A stretch of 64,000 nucleotides of DNA from Bombyx mori (Eukaryota > Arthropoda > Insecta > Lepidoptera > Bombycidae). Positions 1 to 12,445 of the stretch are shown here, piece after piece. The translations under genes were made by a program, and so were the position numbers. The stretch covers positions 16,013,501-16,077,500 of the forward strand of contig NC_085121.1 in the NCBI RefSeq assembly GCF_030269925.1. Direction: 5' to 3'. The stretch's first letter is position 1, and each line of letters begins with the position of its first letter. The notes under the pieces are model-generated. The model saw only the letters and a list, made by a program, of their open reading frames with translations. It did no database searches and was not told where the DNA came from.

Positions 1-389
1 CAAACAATATGCATTCAAAATCAACAGGTAAGTCATATATATTTGCAAACTCGCGTAAAGATTTACCGGAACTCCGAGGTACAAAGATAGCCACATCAAT
101 GACTTGAAACATTTTCGTTTGATTGAAGAGTTTTAGTGTTTAAACTTCGGTGGTTGTGATCAAACCGCATCCTTTATCGAATATTATTTAACTGCAAATC
201 AGCTGTAAGCCGGTTCGAGCACGGAACGTAATTAACAAACTCCAAGTACGCGAGGAACCGCGATCCGCGATCTCCCTCATTAAGCCGAATTGTTTTAGCG
301 AGAACGACAGAAAATTTCAATGATTCGCAACGGAGTTTTCGTGGAAGTTTCAGAGTCGTCTTCGTCACGTCTTGTGACTTAGTGATTGA

Positions 390-625
390 CTAGCTTCGCC
401 CCGCGGCTTTACCCGCGGTAGGACTGGCGACCGGACCTCGCTTCGCTTCGGAAACATTAAATTTTATTATTGATGATAGCTGAGTCCCGCGATGTTACCC
501 GCGGTTATTGTCGTACCGCGGGTGACGCCGCGGGGCGAAGCTAATCCTAAAAAACGTAGCCTAAGTTACTCCTTATATCATCAGCTACCTATCAGTGAAA
601 GTCTCGTCAAAATCGGTCACAAAGA
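390..625 (-). repeat. Helitron-like 3' part, fourth family, rearranged
   Basis: actagcttcgccccgcgg at 389 and again (inverted) gccgcggggcgaagct near 530. Followed by ccttatatcatcagctacct, as in the element at 30435-30773. Truncated and partly inverted. Confidence 0.5.
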
Positions 626-899
626 CCGGTCCTGCACTGCCTGCATCCAACGGATCCCCGCGAACCTCGATAGATCGTCGGTCCATCTTGCGGGAGGCTA
701 CCCACGCTACGTCTTCCGTTCTATTTCATTCTATTCTATTTCATATATCTAACAAGAATCACAAAGAGAAGTACTCACGTACAGGGCATTGTGGCGGGTA
801 GCCATCCTACAACGCAAGATATTTGACAGATGCCTGAATCTCGCTTACGACATTTTCAAGATAAGCTTGCATATATACAAGTTCAGAACCACAACATTC

Positions 900-1012
900 G
901 GACGGTCGCGTCGGTCTACCGAGCAATATCACGCACTCGGTGAAAGACCTTCCCTCCGTCCCCGTTACCCCCACACTGGTGACCCCGACGTGATTTGAAC
1001 ACGTAACCTCGT
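900..1012. repeat. Possible LTR end and primer-site remnant
   Basis: ccccaca followed by ctggtgaccccgacgtgat looks like an LTR end next to a tRNA primer site, of the kind seen in insect gypsy-like elements. No matching second LTR in the window. Confidence 0.3.
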
Positions 1013-1259
1013 TAAACTTATAGCATCATTTCAATAATACCTATTGTGATAGAGGGTATAGGAAGCCCGTACGGGCTGTTACCATTGCCCTTCCTATTTC
1101 AACAGTAATCTTTCCTGTGAGAAGAAATATATAATATGCTTTATGACGGAGGTTTCATAACTTAACGTAATTAGCGGTCCTCTTTGCTTGGTTGATAATT
1201 GCTGAAAAGCAGGTAAGCCGTAAGCACATTAATTTTCTTCTTCTTGCCCTAGTACACTC

Positions 1260-1688
1260 TATGTAGGTTCGGCGCAGCATATCCTCCTTTTCCATTCACG
1301 CCCATGGTACGTCATCTCTGCACGTCCTTACGGATCCATCAGATCCAATAGCTCTTGCATTAGATACCTTCAGCTCTAACACTAGGAGCAGGCTGAGGAA
1401 TCCCGGTAACCGTATTCGTCGAACTCGACAAAGAGGTCGACGTGCAACCTAACCCATGCATCAGCCCGCTGAGTTTCTCGCCGGATCTTCTCAGTGGGTC
1501 GCGATTCGGATCCGGTAGTCGATTCATTCGCGAAGCAATTGCTCTTGAGTTGTTAGGTATCCTTTGGAGGCGCTCGGGCAGTTGTTAGCAAATCCCACCC
1601 CTCCTGGCTGAGCCTTTGCTCGCCCACCTGTCCTGGTGAAGCTGGAAAGGCCTCCGGGCAACCAGTAATCTTTCAATCATAAAAAAAA
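1260..1688 (+). repeat. Retroposon family B (LINE 3'-like), copy 1
   Basis: tgagtttctcgccggatctt, cgaagcaattgctcttgag, ccacctgtcctggtgaagct, ending in poly(A). Copies also at 8182, 18018, 30885, 33356, 34048 and 63493. Confidence 0.65.
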
Positions 1689-1738
1689 GTCATCTCTGCA
1701 TTCACACACTTTTCTCGCATATCCTCTTTCTAAGTAGG

Positions 1739-1950
1739 GCAGGTACCACCACCCGGCCTATTTCTGCCGTGAAGCAGTAATGCGTTTCAGTTTGAAGGGT
1801 GGCGCAGCCGTTGTAACTATACTTGAGACCTTTGAACTTATATCTCAAGGTGGGTGGCGCATTTGCGTCGTAGATGTCTATGGGCTCCAGTACCCACTTA
1901 ATACCGGGTGGGCTGTGAGTTCGTCCACCCATCTAAGCAATAAAAAAAAA
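1739..1950 (+). mobile_element. Bm1-type SINE, 5'-truncated
   Basis: Body from ggtaccaccacc to atctaagcaataaaa. Confidence 0.8.
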
Positions 1951-2732
1951 TGCCGTCCATACACTTTTTACGACGCACGCTGACTGATTAGACACGTTCA
2001 CCCACATTATGCAACAAACAACTGTTCCATTTCTTCTCTATATTAACTCTCTCCACGCTCAATTACCACAATGCAACAACAACAAATTCGCAAACAAATT
2101 AAAAACCAACAAAGGTATTTAACAATATTTATCTCAATTACACAAAAAAAAACAAACGCGTAATTATTTTCAATTACTTTTCATCTTTCTAGTTCGCGAT
2201 CTAATGTTTCTACAAGGCATCCTCTTTTTATTTCAAAGAGATACCCCGAAGCGTGTTCGCCTAATACAAACCCAGGATAATAATAACATAACAAAGGGAA
2301 TTAATTAGCGAACATCTCGCTTGCGGAGCAATGCCCGTGTTCGATTTTATACAACAATGTTGCTTTGTTTAATTACATGTTTGGATTTTGGTTTTGTAAG
2401 AATTAACATAAACGTAATATTTTCAGAGATGATAGGATTATAATGGCAAATTTAATAAGTCTGCACCAAATATCTCGATGATAGGCTATAGCTCTTTTTC
2501 TGGGTGGAGGGAATTTTTGAGTCCAGGGGCCGCAGAAGAATGCTACAGTAGCGCTACCCCCAAATGAACTATGGGAGGTCGAATTTATAGAAGACAAATT
2601 GACAGTGCCGGGTGGTTTTATTGGATACCTACTGCAAATTAAGTCGCCCCAGGAGTACTGTTTCATTATTGCCTCAGAGAAATTCTGAAACAATGAGTTG
2701 TAAAAAATGAGTAGTCTCGCATCTATCAATAC

Positions 2733-3119
2733 TGTTACGCCGGTAAGAGCAACGCCATCTATCGTCAAATAGCAGAAACGAATATCAAAAAACCTAGTAA
2801 AATCGAAAACGCTCAAGAAGTACACAACGCCATCTATTGTCAAATGGCGGAAACGCATATCGCAAATGCTCGACTTGTCAGGAATGTTCTCCATAATACT
2901 AGGGATGTGGTATCGACTATAAAAGTGTTGCAGGGATGTCACGAAGGCAGTTAGTAATCGGATCTACTCGAAGCGAGAAAGCGAACGGATAACCTGAAGC
3001 GAAACGGAAGAAGTGAATTACGAAGTGTAAACTGTTCTGTGAGTGTTCTAAGTGTTAAATAGAGTTTTAATTTGTACTTTGGAGGAACTTATATTTATCC
3101 CGAACCCCAGCGCGTAACA
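2733..3119 (-). mobile_element. Solo LTR
   Basis: 387 bp with inverted ends TGTTACGC...GCGTAACA and a 4-bp duplication ATAC (2729-2732 and 3120-3123). No interior element. A shortened relative lies at 20946-21129. The 179-codon minus-strand frame at 2403-2942 overlaps it and is not a gene. Confidence 0.75.
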
Positions 3120-3537
3120 ATACTGTATATAAACATCGAACCAAATCAACTTGGAAGCTATTTACAGTTCATACTATTATTTTGAACGCTACACAGCACC
3201 TGCGCTTAATTTGAAGGCCTTCGAGGATCCTCAAGACCGTTAGCGCCATCTGTCGGTCATCATCCGACCCCTTCCGAATTACAGACAGAGAGGTAATTGG
3301 AAATATCCACTCGATCAAACAGAACAAAACATTGGTTAGCTAAAACGATTCGAGAAATAATAGGACGCGTTTTTCTAGTAAATTAGTTCTTATTGCGATT
3401 TTTATTATGATAGCAAGTTGAAAAAATATGTGTGGACTTCGACTCTGTTTGAGATCTCTGGTGTCGTATCCTGTACATTTATTCTCCTGCTGTATCTGTT
3501 TAGTTATCAAAAGCTCGGGTAATCTATATATTATGTA

Positions 3538-3925
3538 AGACGTGAAACAAAAACTTTGAACCTATCCCTTTTTACGAAAATTGCGCGGACGGAGGAGTAT
3601 GAAGTTTCCCACACTTGTAGAGAATATAGAGAAGAAGTGCAGAATGCCAATTTTTTTTTTTTTATTGTGCATAATAAACACATAAAACCAATAAAAATAA
3701 CGTTGACACACACACGCATACATACTCTTTTGTTTATTTATAAAGTCTGTGGTCAATTTGAAAATAGATTAATATTGTTGTTCTTTAATATTATTTGTCT
3801 ATACTGAAGTCTTGGCGAAATCTGTGATTATATAATAGACGCTTAATAGTCTTTGACAATAGAATCATAATAATGTTCAAGTTTATAATTTCAATTAATT
3901 ATAGTCGATTTTCGATTACTGGGAA
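3538..3925 (+). repeat. Dispersed repeat R (unknown class), copy 1
   Basis: Starts cgtgaaacaaaaactttg, then tacgaaaattgcgcggacgg, and ends taattatagtcgattttcga. Other copies: 26745-27150 (inverted) and 34720-34952 plus 38946-39045 (split). No ORF. Confidence 0.65.
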
Positions 3926-3959
3926 ACCACTAGTTAATATTGATTATAAAAAAAAAATT

Positions 3960-5059
3960 TTTTGATTTGATTTGATTTGAATAAGAAAAAGGTACTTTTA
4001 CCTTCACATTAATATAATCATCTCGCATATTATAATCATCTTTTCAATTTATAGCTTTATTTAAACGCCTAAACGATAAATCACGTGTTACATTATAGTA
4101 TTATAATAAAATCAGATTATTATAGTCATGCCGTACAAATATCGTAACGGTAAAAGTAAAAAAAAAACAAATGAGAATTTTGTAACAAGTAGTAGATGCC
4201 TATTCTAGTAAACAATAATTCCAATAGCACCTTTTCAAAAAGTATTCCCTCTTATTCAATATCTAACACCAGATAAAGTAGTGAAACCAAGGCGCCCTAC
4301 AAACCTTGAAAATTTTCACAAGACATCAAATAACAGATTTTAGCTTCACTAAAAAACTTTATTCGTCACACAACAATAGACCTTGTTACGATGGCGTGTA
4401 CGTATAAAATTGCGAACAAGCATCAATGTTCCTTGAATTCTCTGTCCGGAAATCTGGCATATTCACAAAATGTACGGGTCGTAAGTACGCTAGTACTTGA
4501 TTGGATGTACCGACCGAATATCAATGCGTGTAGATCTAAATTTGCTTGACATTCCATTGGGGACAGTGAACGTAGGGGCTGTGACTTCGTGACCCAAACC
4601 CGGGGTTCTGAATGATGTCATTACTTGGAGGTTGACACCTTATTGCGATAGACAGAATCTGTGTTCTCGGGTTTAATTGAGTGTTTCTTTAGCTTGTCTG
4701 TCTTTGTTACCGCAAATTTATTCATATATCACATAGGTGCAGAATTTGGGTTTAAATTTTATATTATTAGTAGCTCGCGTGGCCAAGGAAAAGTGTTAGT
4801 GTAGTTTCCCATGAAAATGAGAAGTTTTTTCAAAATAAAAGATAACCTGCGTCACTCTCCAGACCGAATACTGTGACTATTACTTGTAGAATTACTTGCA
4901 AAAAAAATTCACATTTATAATAATATAGATATAGATATAATAGATAACATAGTATAATACATATATAGGGGGAGCATGATATCATTCGGCACGCAATATT
5001 GGCGCATGACAGCATTAACGTTTGACCATGACACTTGAATGAGCTCAACTATATATGGA
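3960..5059. other. AT-rich interval, nothing recognised
   Basis: No exon, repeat family or RNA gene identified. Confidence 0.5.
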
Positions 5060-5445
5060 AATAAATAATAGTTTAAAAACATGGGATGCATGGTATCAAT
5101 AGAATTAGTATTTTGATAATATCCTGAAAAGCACCCCATGCTTTTTTACAATAAAATCATTTTTTCTTACACTATTTTTAATTCAAATTTATTAAAATTT
5201 ATTTTCTATTTTTTAGTTGGATTTTCTATAAAAGCGTATTTTGTTAGTTTTTTTAAACTATTATTTATTTTACATTTTTTAGTTGAATTTCAGTTTTTTC
5301 AAAATCGTTTTTTAATATTGAATTGTCATCGGTCCTTAATAAGTATACCAAATTTCGAGTTAATCCGACGTTTTGAAGGGGATCAAAATCAGGTTCAAAG
5401 ATTCCGTTTGAAGCTAATAATATTAAAATAGTTGCACACATACTA
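5060..5445. repeat. Fold-back repeat, copy 1 (one full arm)
   Basis: Contains gaaaagcaccccatgcttttt, ttcttacactatttttaattc, agttggattttctataaaag and taatccgacgttttgaaggg. The first part of the opposite arm (catgggatgcatggtatca) is short. Same family as 5885-6346 and 28800-29312. Confidence 0.65.
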
Positions 5446-5884
5446 ACAATCCGAATAATGTGTTTATTTTGCAAAATGAAATTCGATTAATGGTACTATG
5501 AATAATAAGAATAAAAACCACGGATTGAAGAGTGAGAGGACCATTACATTTGAGATTTCGACCTCACGTCTCAAAGTGGCATTCGAATTTATCTGTATTA
5601 ACGTCAAGTGAACCGTCAGCTCGTTTCTCAGTTCATTTTCAGCAATGAAAAAAAGAATTACACAAAACACCATGCTGTATCAACTAAGCGCCCAGTCAAA
5701 CATTTAAAGCCAAAAGTAATTAATCATTCTATAGCCAAAAATAATCAAAGGATAAAATAATACATAAATTCGTAGTCGATTCAGAGAAAATGGTCAAAGC
5801 TCGAATGAAAACGTCAATTGCAAAAAGGGTCTCTGGATTGTGACCGCGGGCGTAAATAAATCATCTTTATACAGGGTGTTTTAG

Positions 5885-6346
5885 AAGCGTAGTATTAACA
5901 ATGTTTTTTTTTAATACGCTTTTATTAGCTTCAGCTTATGTATGTAACGGCATTTTTGAACATGATTTTGACCTTCTTCAAAACGTCGGATTAACTCGAA
6001 ATGTGGTATACTTATTAAGAACTGAAGACAATTCAACATTAAAAAAAATGGAAAAAAAATTTTTGAAAAATTTGAATTCAACTAAAAAAGGAACATCAAT
6101 AATAGTTTAAAAAAAACTAACAAAATACGTTTTATAGAAAATCCAACTAAAAAATTGAAAATAAATTTTGATAAATTTCAATATAAATAGTGTAAGAAAA
6201 AATGATTTTATTGTAAAAAAAGCGTGGGGTCCATGGTATCAGTAGTTTTAAATATTTATAAACAGATATGAGTAGGAGAGTTATTTTTATAATATCCCGA
6301 AAAGCATCCCACGCTTTTTTTACAATAAAATCATTTTTCTTACACT
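5885..6346. repeat. Fold-back repeat, copy 2
   Basis: The left arm runs from aatacgcttttattagc through gtcggattaactcgaaatg and tagtgtaagaaaaaatgatt to aaaaaaagcgtggggtccatgg. After a spacer of about 70 bases the arm returns inverted (gaaaagcatcccacgctttt...tcatttttcttacactt) and is cut short at 6346. Confidence 0.7.
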
Positions 6347-6401
6347 TGAACTAATAAACGCTAATATCTTATTTGAAGATATTAGCGTTTATTAGTTCAA
6401 G
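6345..6401. repeat. Perfect 26-bp inverted repeat with 5-base loop
   Basis: 6345-6370 and 6376-6401 are exact reverse complements around atttg. A second perfect palindrome, 14-bp arms at 6456-6469 and 6502-6515, follows 55 bases later. The first sits exactly where fold-back copy 2 is cut off. Confidence 0.9.
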
Positions 6402-6811
6402 CGCTAAACACATCAACACAAAATCTATAGTGCAACACTATACATAAAACAATCAAATTACAATCGTTATTATGGATCGTAAACACTCGATTACATTATC
6501 GTAACGATTGTAATTCGGACATTAAATCAAATCTAGTTAAAGCTACGCAATAAAAAGTTTTATGTTCTATTACTAGTCCGATACTGCAAGACGCCAGTTA
6601 AAGATTTAAAAGCACATATTTCGGTATTAAAATGCTATGGTAATGGGCTTTATCAAAAAGCTCGTAGTTATTCAAAAAGCAATTGGGAGAGCTATGCCCG
6701 GAGTTTCCCTGTAAAAGCGAATCAGGAATGAGGAGATTCGCAAAAGAACCAAAGTAAGCTGACATAGCCCGAAGAATTGTAAGATTGAAGTAGCAATGGG
6801 TACTTTGCTTG

Positions 6812-6987
6812 TACTGGTGGTAGGACCTTTTGTGGACCCGCACGGGTAGGTACCATCACCCCACCTATTTCTGCCGTGAAGTAGCATTGCGTTTCGGTTT
6901 CGGAGACCTTAGAGCTTATATCTCAAGGCTCCAGTGACCACTTAACACTAGTTGGGCTGTGAGCTGATCCACGCATCTAAGCAATAA
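6812..6987 (+). mobile_element. Bm1-type SINE, 5'-truncated, deleted
   Basis: ctggtggtaggacc to atctaagcaata, lacking two internal segments. Confidence 0.75.
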
Positions 6988-6996
6988 GATGACCAC

Positions 6997-7188
6997 TGGG
7001 CCGAAAAGTTCTCGAGTGGCGACCGCGCACCGGAATGCGCAGTGTGGGTAGGCCTCCCACGAGGTGAAGGAACGACCAGTTAAAAGTCGCAGGAACCCGC
7101 AGGATGCAGGCTGCGTGGGACCGGCTATCGTGGCGAACCTTGGGGAAGGCCATGACCACCAGTGGACGGACGACCGTGAGCTCAACAA
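6997..7188 (+). mobile_element. RTE-like LINE C-terminal fragment
   Basis: Frame with VLEWRPRTGMRSVGRPPTR, a stop, then QLKVAGTRRMQAAWDRLSWR: the typical end of RTE-type reverse transcriptases, here frameshifted and stopped. Confidence 0.7.
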
Positions 7189-7689
7189 AAATGCTATCGA
7201 AATCTGTAGACACTACCATGTGAATATTACCACGCTTCTACTGTGACGTTAAATTCTCATTTGTATTATAATCACGACTGTTCCGAGAACTTAGCCAAAG
7301 AGATAGACAAGACTTATGTGCTGCACAAAACGCGCTAACACAAGTAATCAATTAAAATTAAGTACTTTGTTCGTGTAAAATATAGTAAATAAATACACAT
7401 CACTCAAAGGGAGTTACCGATAAGAAGAGCTCGTTCACGCAGTTCAAGCAAAAATGATCCCTGTTCGAAGCGTATATAAAGTTTAAAGTGGCCTATATGG
7501 CGGCACTAGTGCCAATGCTGGCTTCAAAACATTTTTAAGATTATGATATATATAATAGCTGTCAGCTATTAAATGTTTTAACGCTACAATAATAACATAA
7601 AGACGTTATTACTGCGCTATTGTGCCAACGAATTTAATGCGTTATAATAACAGTCAGTTAATAGCTTATACAATTTTGAAACGGAGGTA

Positions 7690-8044
7690 GACTGCACTGG
7701 ACGTATGGTTCACTGTTTCATAAAGATATGGAGCGAAATGGAGTGGCATAGTTGTATCCGAGAGATGAGAAGCGAAGGAGGTGTCATTAGACGGGATAGC
7801 AGGAGAAGGGAACGGAAAGGAGACGGAAAATTCCGGCTTTGGAATGATCTTCCCTCCACGGTGTTTCCCGAGCGCTATGACATATCCATCTTTAAACGAG
7901 GCTTGCAGAGAGTACTTAACGGTAAGCAGCAGCTTGGCTCTGATCCTGGCATTGCTGAAGTCCATGGGCGACGGTAACCACTCACCATCAGGTAGGCCGT
8001 ATGCTGCGGTATGCTAGTCCGCCTACAGGGACAATAAAAAAAAG
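7690..8044 (+). mobile_element. 5'-truncated LINE, related to 49873-53370
   Basis: A frame with LWNDLPSTVFPERYDISIFK and EVHGRR, then the 3' UTR (ggtaaccactcaccatcagg) and poly(A). More diverged upstream of 7830. Confidence 0.75.
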
Positions 8045-8181
8045 CTTTCTGGACGAGATTGGCCGCGTCTTTACCAATACTTAAGGTAAATAAAGTAACA
8101 ATAAATGTTTATTTTATTTATAAGATTTTCGAGATAAGGACAAAGGAAGATTAGCTTTAATTTAAAAAGTCCTTTTTTATG

Positions 8182-8570
8182 ATTGAAAGATTATTTACTG
8201 GTGGCCCGGAGACCTTTACAGTTTCAATAGGATAGATGGGCGAGCAAAGGCTCAGCAGTCAGGAGGAGTGGGATTTGCTAACTGCCCGAGTGCATACGAA
8301 GGAGACCTAACAACTTAAGAGCAATTGCTTCGCGAATGAATCTACTACCGAATCGGACTCACGACCCCCTTAGAAGATCCGGGGAGAAACTCAGCGAGCT
8401 GATGCATGGGTTAGGTTGCACGTCGACCTCTTTGTCGAGTTCGACGAGTACGGTTACCGGAGTCTCTAAGCCTTCTCCTAGTGTACTGAGCTGAAGACGT
8501 CTAATGCAAAGGTTATTGGATCTGATGGATCCGTCAGGACGTCTAAAAAGTCATCTGAAAACATTATAAG
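8182..8570 (-). repeat. Retroposon family B, copy 2
   Basis: Inverted near-full copy of 1260-1688, sharing the phrase ttgtcgagttcgacgagtac. Confidence 0.65.
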
Positions 8571-8579
8571 CATTATCGG

Positions 8580-10049
8580 GGTGCTTCTCCGGGTCACGGT
8601 GAGAAATCTAATTTGAACGAAATACGTATTATTGCACTAGATTGGCAGACAATCCTCACGCTCAACCTGGTATTAAGTGGTGGCCAGAGGCCATAATAGA
8701 CATAATGCCGCTTATCTTCGCAATAACAAAACTTATCTGTCTATTTAGAGTGAAAGGTTCGTTTTGAAAGAAACAAATAACCCTTTCCCCGGGAATTTTA
8801 CTTTTGCGTACTGTGTTTCACGCACTCTTTTTATTATTATTAAATACTCATGAAACCCAGCCACGTTTCTATGTAACTGTAGCCAAGCAAACGAAACAGT
8901 CATTTGTTTAAATCACGCGCGTGCCATCTATCGCAAGATGATGGCACTACATAAGCCTCTGTTCCAACAAACAAATATACATGCTTGCAAAAAGTGCGTG
9001 TGTACAAAGTACACATGTCAGAAGTGAAACTTTTTTGGCGAACTAATTTATAAGTCTTGCTTATATTTATACAAATCTAAAATTTTAGATTTCGGAGACT
9101 TAGAGGAAGGGAAAAAGGAAGATATGTTCCCGCCAAAAGTCTGTCAAATGTCAATCTCAAATCTCAGTGTTGACAGTCACATTATGATTAGATTTCTAAA
9201 TTGTAAATGACTAATATTTTGCAAATTGAATTGACTAATTTAATTTCATGCTATTTGATTAATGATCCAAATTCTTTTTATTTCATTTCAATTCCTATTA
9301 ACATTTTTCACAAAAAAATAAAAATTTTAGGCTGTATGGTATGATACATTTGCCTTTCCAGTTGGAAAAATACAACAACTACTACTACTGACATTTGACA
9401 AGTACTTAATTTCAATAGTAGTTTGATGTCACTTCCGTTGCATACCTGCGTGACGTTCTGCAAAAATTTTACCCTCATGCGCCTAAAGAAATTTCACTTC
9501 CAAAAACGAATATACGTATCGTTCTATTGTAAAAACGAAAGCTTAAGGTTTTTTATAAAAAAAAAAGAAGCTTTCCAAACAGTTTTTAATTTTACGTTTC
9601 TTTTATTCGGACTAACAAACTGAATTGACCGTAAATAAATGAACATTACAAAACTTTACAATAGGGCACGCCTTGTATATACTATTTAAAAGTTTTATTG
9701 AAAACTTTTTAATTAATTAAAGGCTGAAAGCTTGCCCGCTGTGTATTCTTCGTTTTTCGAAAAGCTCGACGGAGCTTTAATGAGTTGTTCGGCCTGACTT
9801 GTAACTTAAGTTTTAATAAACATACCAAGTAATTATAATATACTTAATTGTCCTGCTTAACTCCTGAGCTTTTTATTTAGCACTTTTATAAAAAAAAAAG
9901 ACAAAGTGACAACGTCATAAGAAAATACTGATGGAATGGTTTCATTTTTGAAAAGAAAATTTTAATTTTATTTGTTTGATAGATATTTTGTATGGACAAT
10001 TGACACCACATTCACTTTTCACTGAACTTCATACTTGACGAAAACATGT
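8580..10049. other. AT-rich interval, nothing recognised
   Basis: Short ORFs only; no motif or repeat shared with the rest of the window. Confidence 0.45.
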
Positions 10050-10290
10050 AAATGTATTATTGTATAGCAGCTGTTCACGCGGATGCATCGCTCACTCAAG
10101 TAGGAGAGAGACAGATGTCGAACGTAGCCGAACGCGGAGGCCGATTGTGCCTCTTTGTCGCTCGTTGCGCGCTCTCGCTTGCACTTCAAACCTTAAATGG
10201 AACGCCTCAGAGCGAGGTAACGCCGCATGAGTCATGTTTTTTCGTGCGTGCAGCCGGCTCCATCGAATTATAAGACGTTGTCACGTCAAA
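10050..10290. other. CpG-rich patch with AP-1-like site
   Basis: GC-rich against AT-rich flanks, with an ORF but no splice context. Contains atgagtcat, an AP-1/CNC-bZIP consensus. Possible regulatory element or unannotated 5' exon; undecided. Confidence 0.25.
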
Positions 10291-10620
10291 AAATCAAAGC
10301 TGTGCGTTTCTCATTAGTCGGAATCGTTTACAACATATTCAAGAGATATGTTTAATGAGAGCTATATTATTTTGTTCTTTTGGTCCATTTTTAATTTTCT
10401 AGGGGCTCAGCCAAATCACAAATTACTTTGATAGTAATTACTTACCGTACCTACAGAACTCAAAGTACCATATTTAATTACAGCGAAATTACTGAGCTAC
10501 TTTGAAATGACGGTACGAAGATTAACAAGAGCCAAGCGAAGTCTCGAAATTTCGATATTAAATTACATGAATATTCTAATTTACGTATAAGCAGTAATAA
10601 GGCTGTAATTATAATCAAGC

Positions 10621-10834
10621 TTACCACCACCCTGCCTATTTCTGCCGTGAAGCAGTAATGCGTTTCGGTTTATAGTTCAGGACAGACGTTGTACTATTAA
10701 AACTGAGACCTTAGAACTCATACCTCAAGGTAGGGTGGCGTACGTAGATTTACGTTGTAGATGTCTATCGGCTCCGGTAACCACTTATCATCAGGTTAGC
10801 CGTGAGCTCGTCCACCCGTCAAAGTAATAAATAA
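10621..10834 (+). mobile_element. Bm1-type SINE, 5'-truncated
   Basis: Body from ccaccaccctgcc to a poly(A)-like end. Confidence 0.78.
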
Positions 10835-11146
10835 ATAAAAACCTTATATTATACCACACCTAATTACTAAGTCTAACTTTAGAGTCTAATATTGAAATTT
10901 AATTTTGAATTCAAATTAACAAACACCACGAATCTTGCAAAATTCACTGTAATTTTTAAGGCAGACTTCAGTTAAAATTAATTATTTACTGAATATACGT
11001 TCGCGCCTAATTTATTAAAAAATTAATACAATATTTAACAGACGTATCAAATAAATGCATTCAAAATTAACTGTTCCCATTAAATTTTCAATGTGAAGAA
11101 CTGAATTATTATTATTTTTATTTCCATACGTTTTCGATTATTATAA

Positions 11147-11548
11147 TTTTTTTTTATTCATTAGATGGATGGACGAGCTCACAGCCCACCTGATGTTAAG
11201 TGGTTACTGGAGCCCATAGACATCTACAACGTAAATGCGCCACCCACCTCGAGATATAAGTTCTAAGGTCTCAGTATAGTTACAACGGCTACCCCACCCT
11301 TCGAACCGAAACGCATTACTGCTTCACGGCGGAAATAAGCGGGGTGGTGGTACCCACCTGCGCGGACTCCCAAGAGGTCCTACCACCAGTGATTACGCAA
11401 ATTATAATTTTGCGGGTTTCATTTTTATTACACGATGTTATTCCTTCACCGTGGAAGTCAATCGTGAACATTTGTTGAGTACGTATTTCATTAGAAAAAT
11501 TGGTACCCGCCTGCGGGATTCGAACACCGGTGCATCGCTTCATACGAT
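11147..11548 (-). mobile_element. Bm1-type SINE, nearly full length
   Basis: Includes the B box (cgggattcgaacacc) but is cut within the tRNA-like head. Confidence 0.8.
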
Positions 11549-11748
11549 TACATTTTAAATGCATTAAATACATTAACTTTCATTCTCATCGTTTTCCGAA
11601 ATCATTATATTAATATAAGTACCTATAACGGAGTAGGTACATGCATTTCCAGAAATATAAAATTCACTGAAACAAAAACATAACTGATGCGAATACTTAT
11701 TAAAGTCGAAAGCGTAAAGCGTCAGCGTAAAGGTAGGCATTGGCTTGA

Positions 11749-11838
11749 CTCTACCCCTGACATTGATGATGTCCATGGGCGAAGGTAACCACTCAGCATC
11801 AGGTAGTCCGTACGCTAGTGTACCTGCAAAGGCATATA
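11749..11838 (+). mobile_element. LINE 3' end fragment
   Basis: tgatgtccatgggcgaaggt through cctgcaaaggcata; same tail family. Confidence 0.7.
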
Positions 11839-11840
11839 TA

Positions 11841-12073
11841 GATGGATGGACGAGCTCACAGCCCACCTGGTGTTAAGTGGTTACTGGAGCCCATAGACAT
11901 CTACAACGTACATGCGCCACCCACCTTGAGTTCGAATAAGTTCGAAGGTCTCAAGTATAGTTACAACGGCTTCCCCACCCTTCAAACCGAAACGCATTAC
12001 TGCTTCACGGCAGAAATAAGTAGGGTGGTGGTACCTACTCGCGTGGACTCTCAAGAGGTCCTATCACCAGTAA
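11841..12073 (-). mobile_element. Bm1-type SINE, 5'-truncated
   Basis: gatggatggacgagctcaca to caagaggtcctatcaccag. Directly next to a LINE 3' end (11749-11838). Confidence 0.8.
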
Positions 12074-12445
12074 AAAATAAAAAAAGAACAACATTATGAA
12101 ATAGGGTTTGTTACTACATACTTCAGTTTGACATCATGTTTTTTTAATTATAATTGTATTATTATTATTGGCAACGTTGCGTATACTTCACAGTTCCCGT
12201 GGTCAAGTTCTACCAAAGTGTTATTCGATATCAGAATATTGGGCTAATCGATTTTTAGTTATATCAACGAGTCGCAAAAACCGATTCTTTTATTAATCCT
12301 TTTAAAGATGAAATCTCTCTTTCTCGCAAAACTAGTGTTAGTATAGAATAATATGCAGGCGAACGTTATGACCCGTTATAGCGCGTTCTCTGTCTAACAA
12401 ACAAAATAACCCTAGTAAATTTCTAAGTATATTGTAATTTCTTGG

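Noticed and set aside
174..368. 64-codon minus-strand frame near the left end
   Set aside because: Unique sequence, but no splice signal, homology or continuation that would support an exon of the kinase.
2403..2942. 179-codon open frame on the minus strand
   Set aside because: Its first part lies inside the solo LTR (its LTIDGV repeats come from repeated gatggcgtt units), and it has no splice context or protein similarity.
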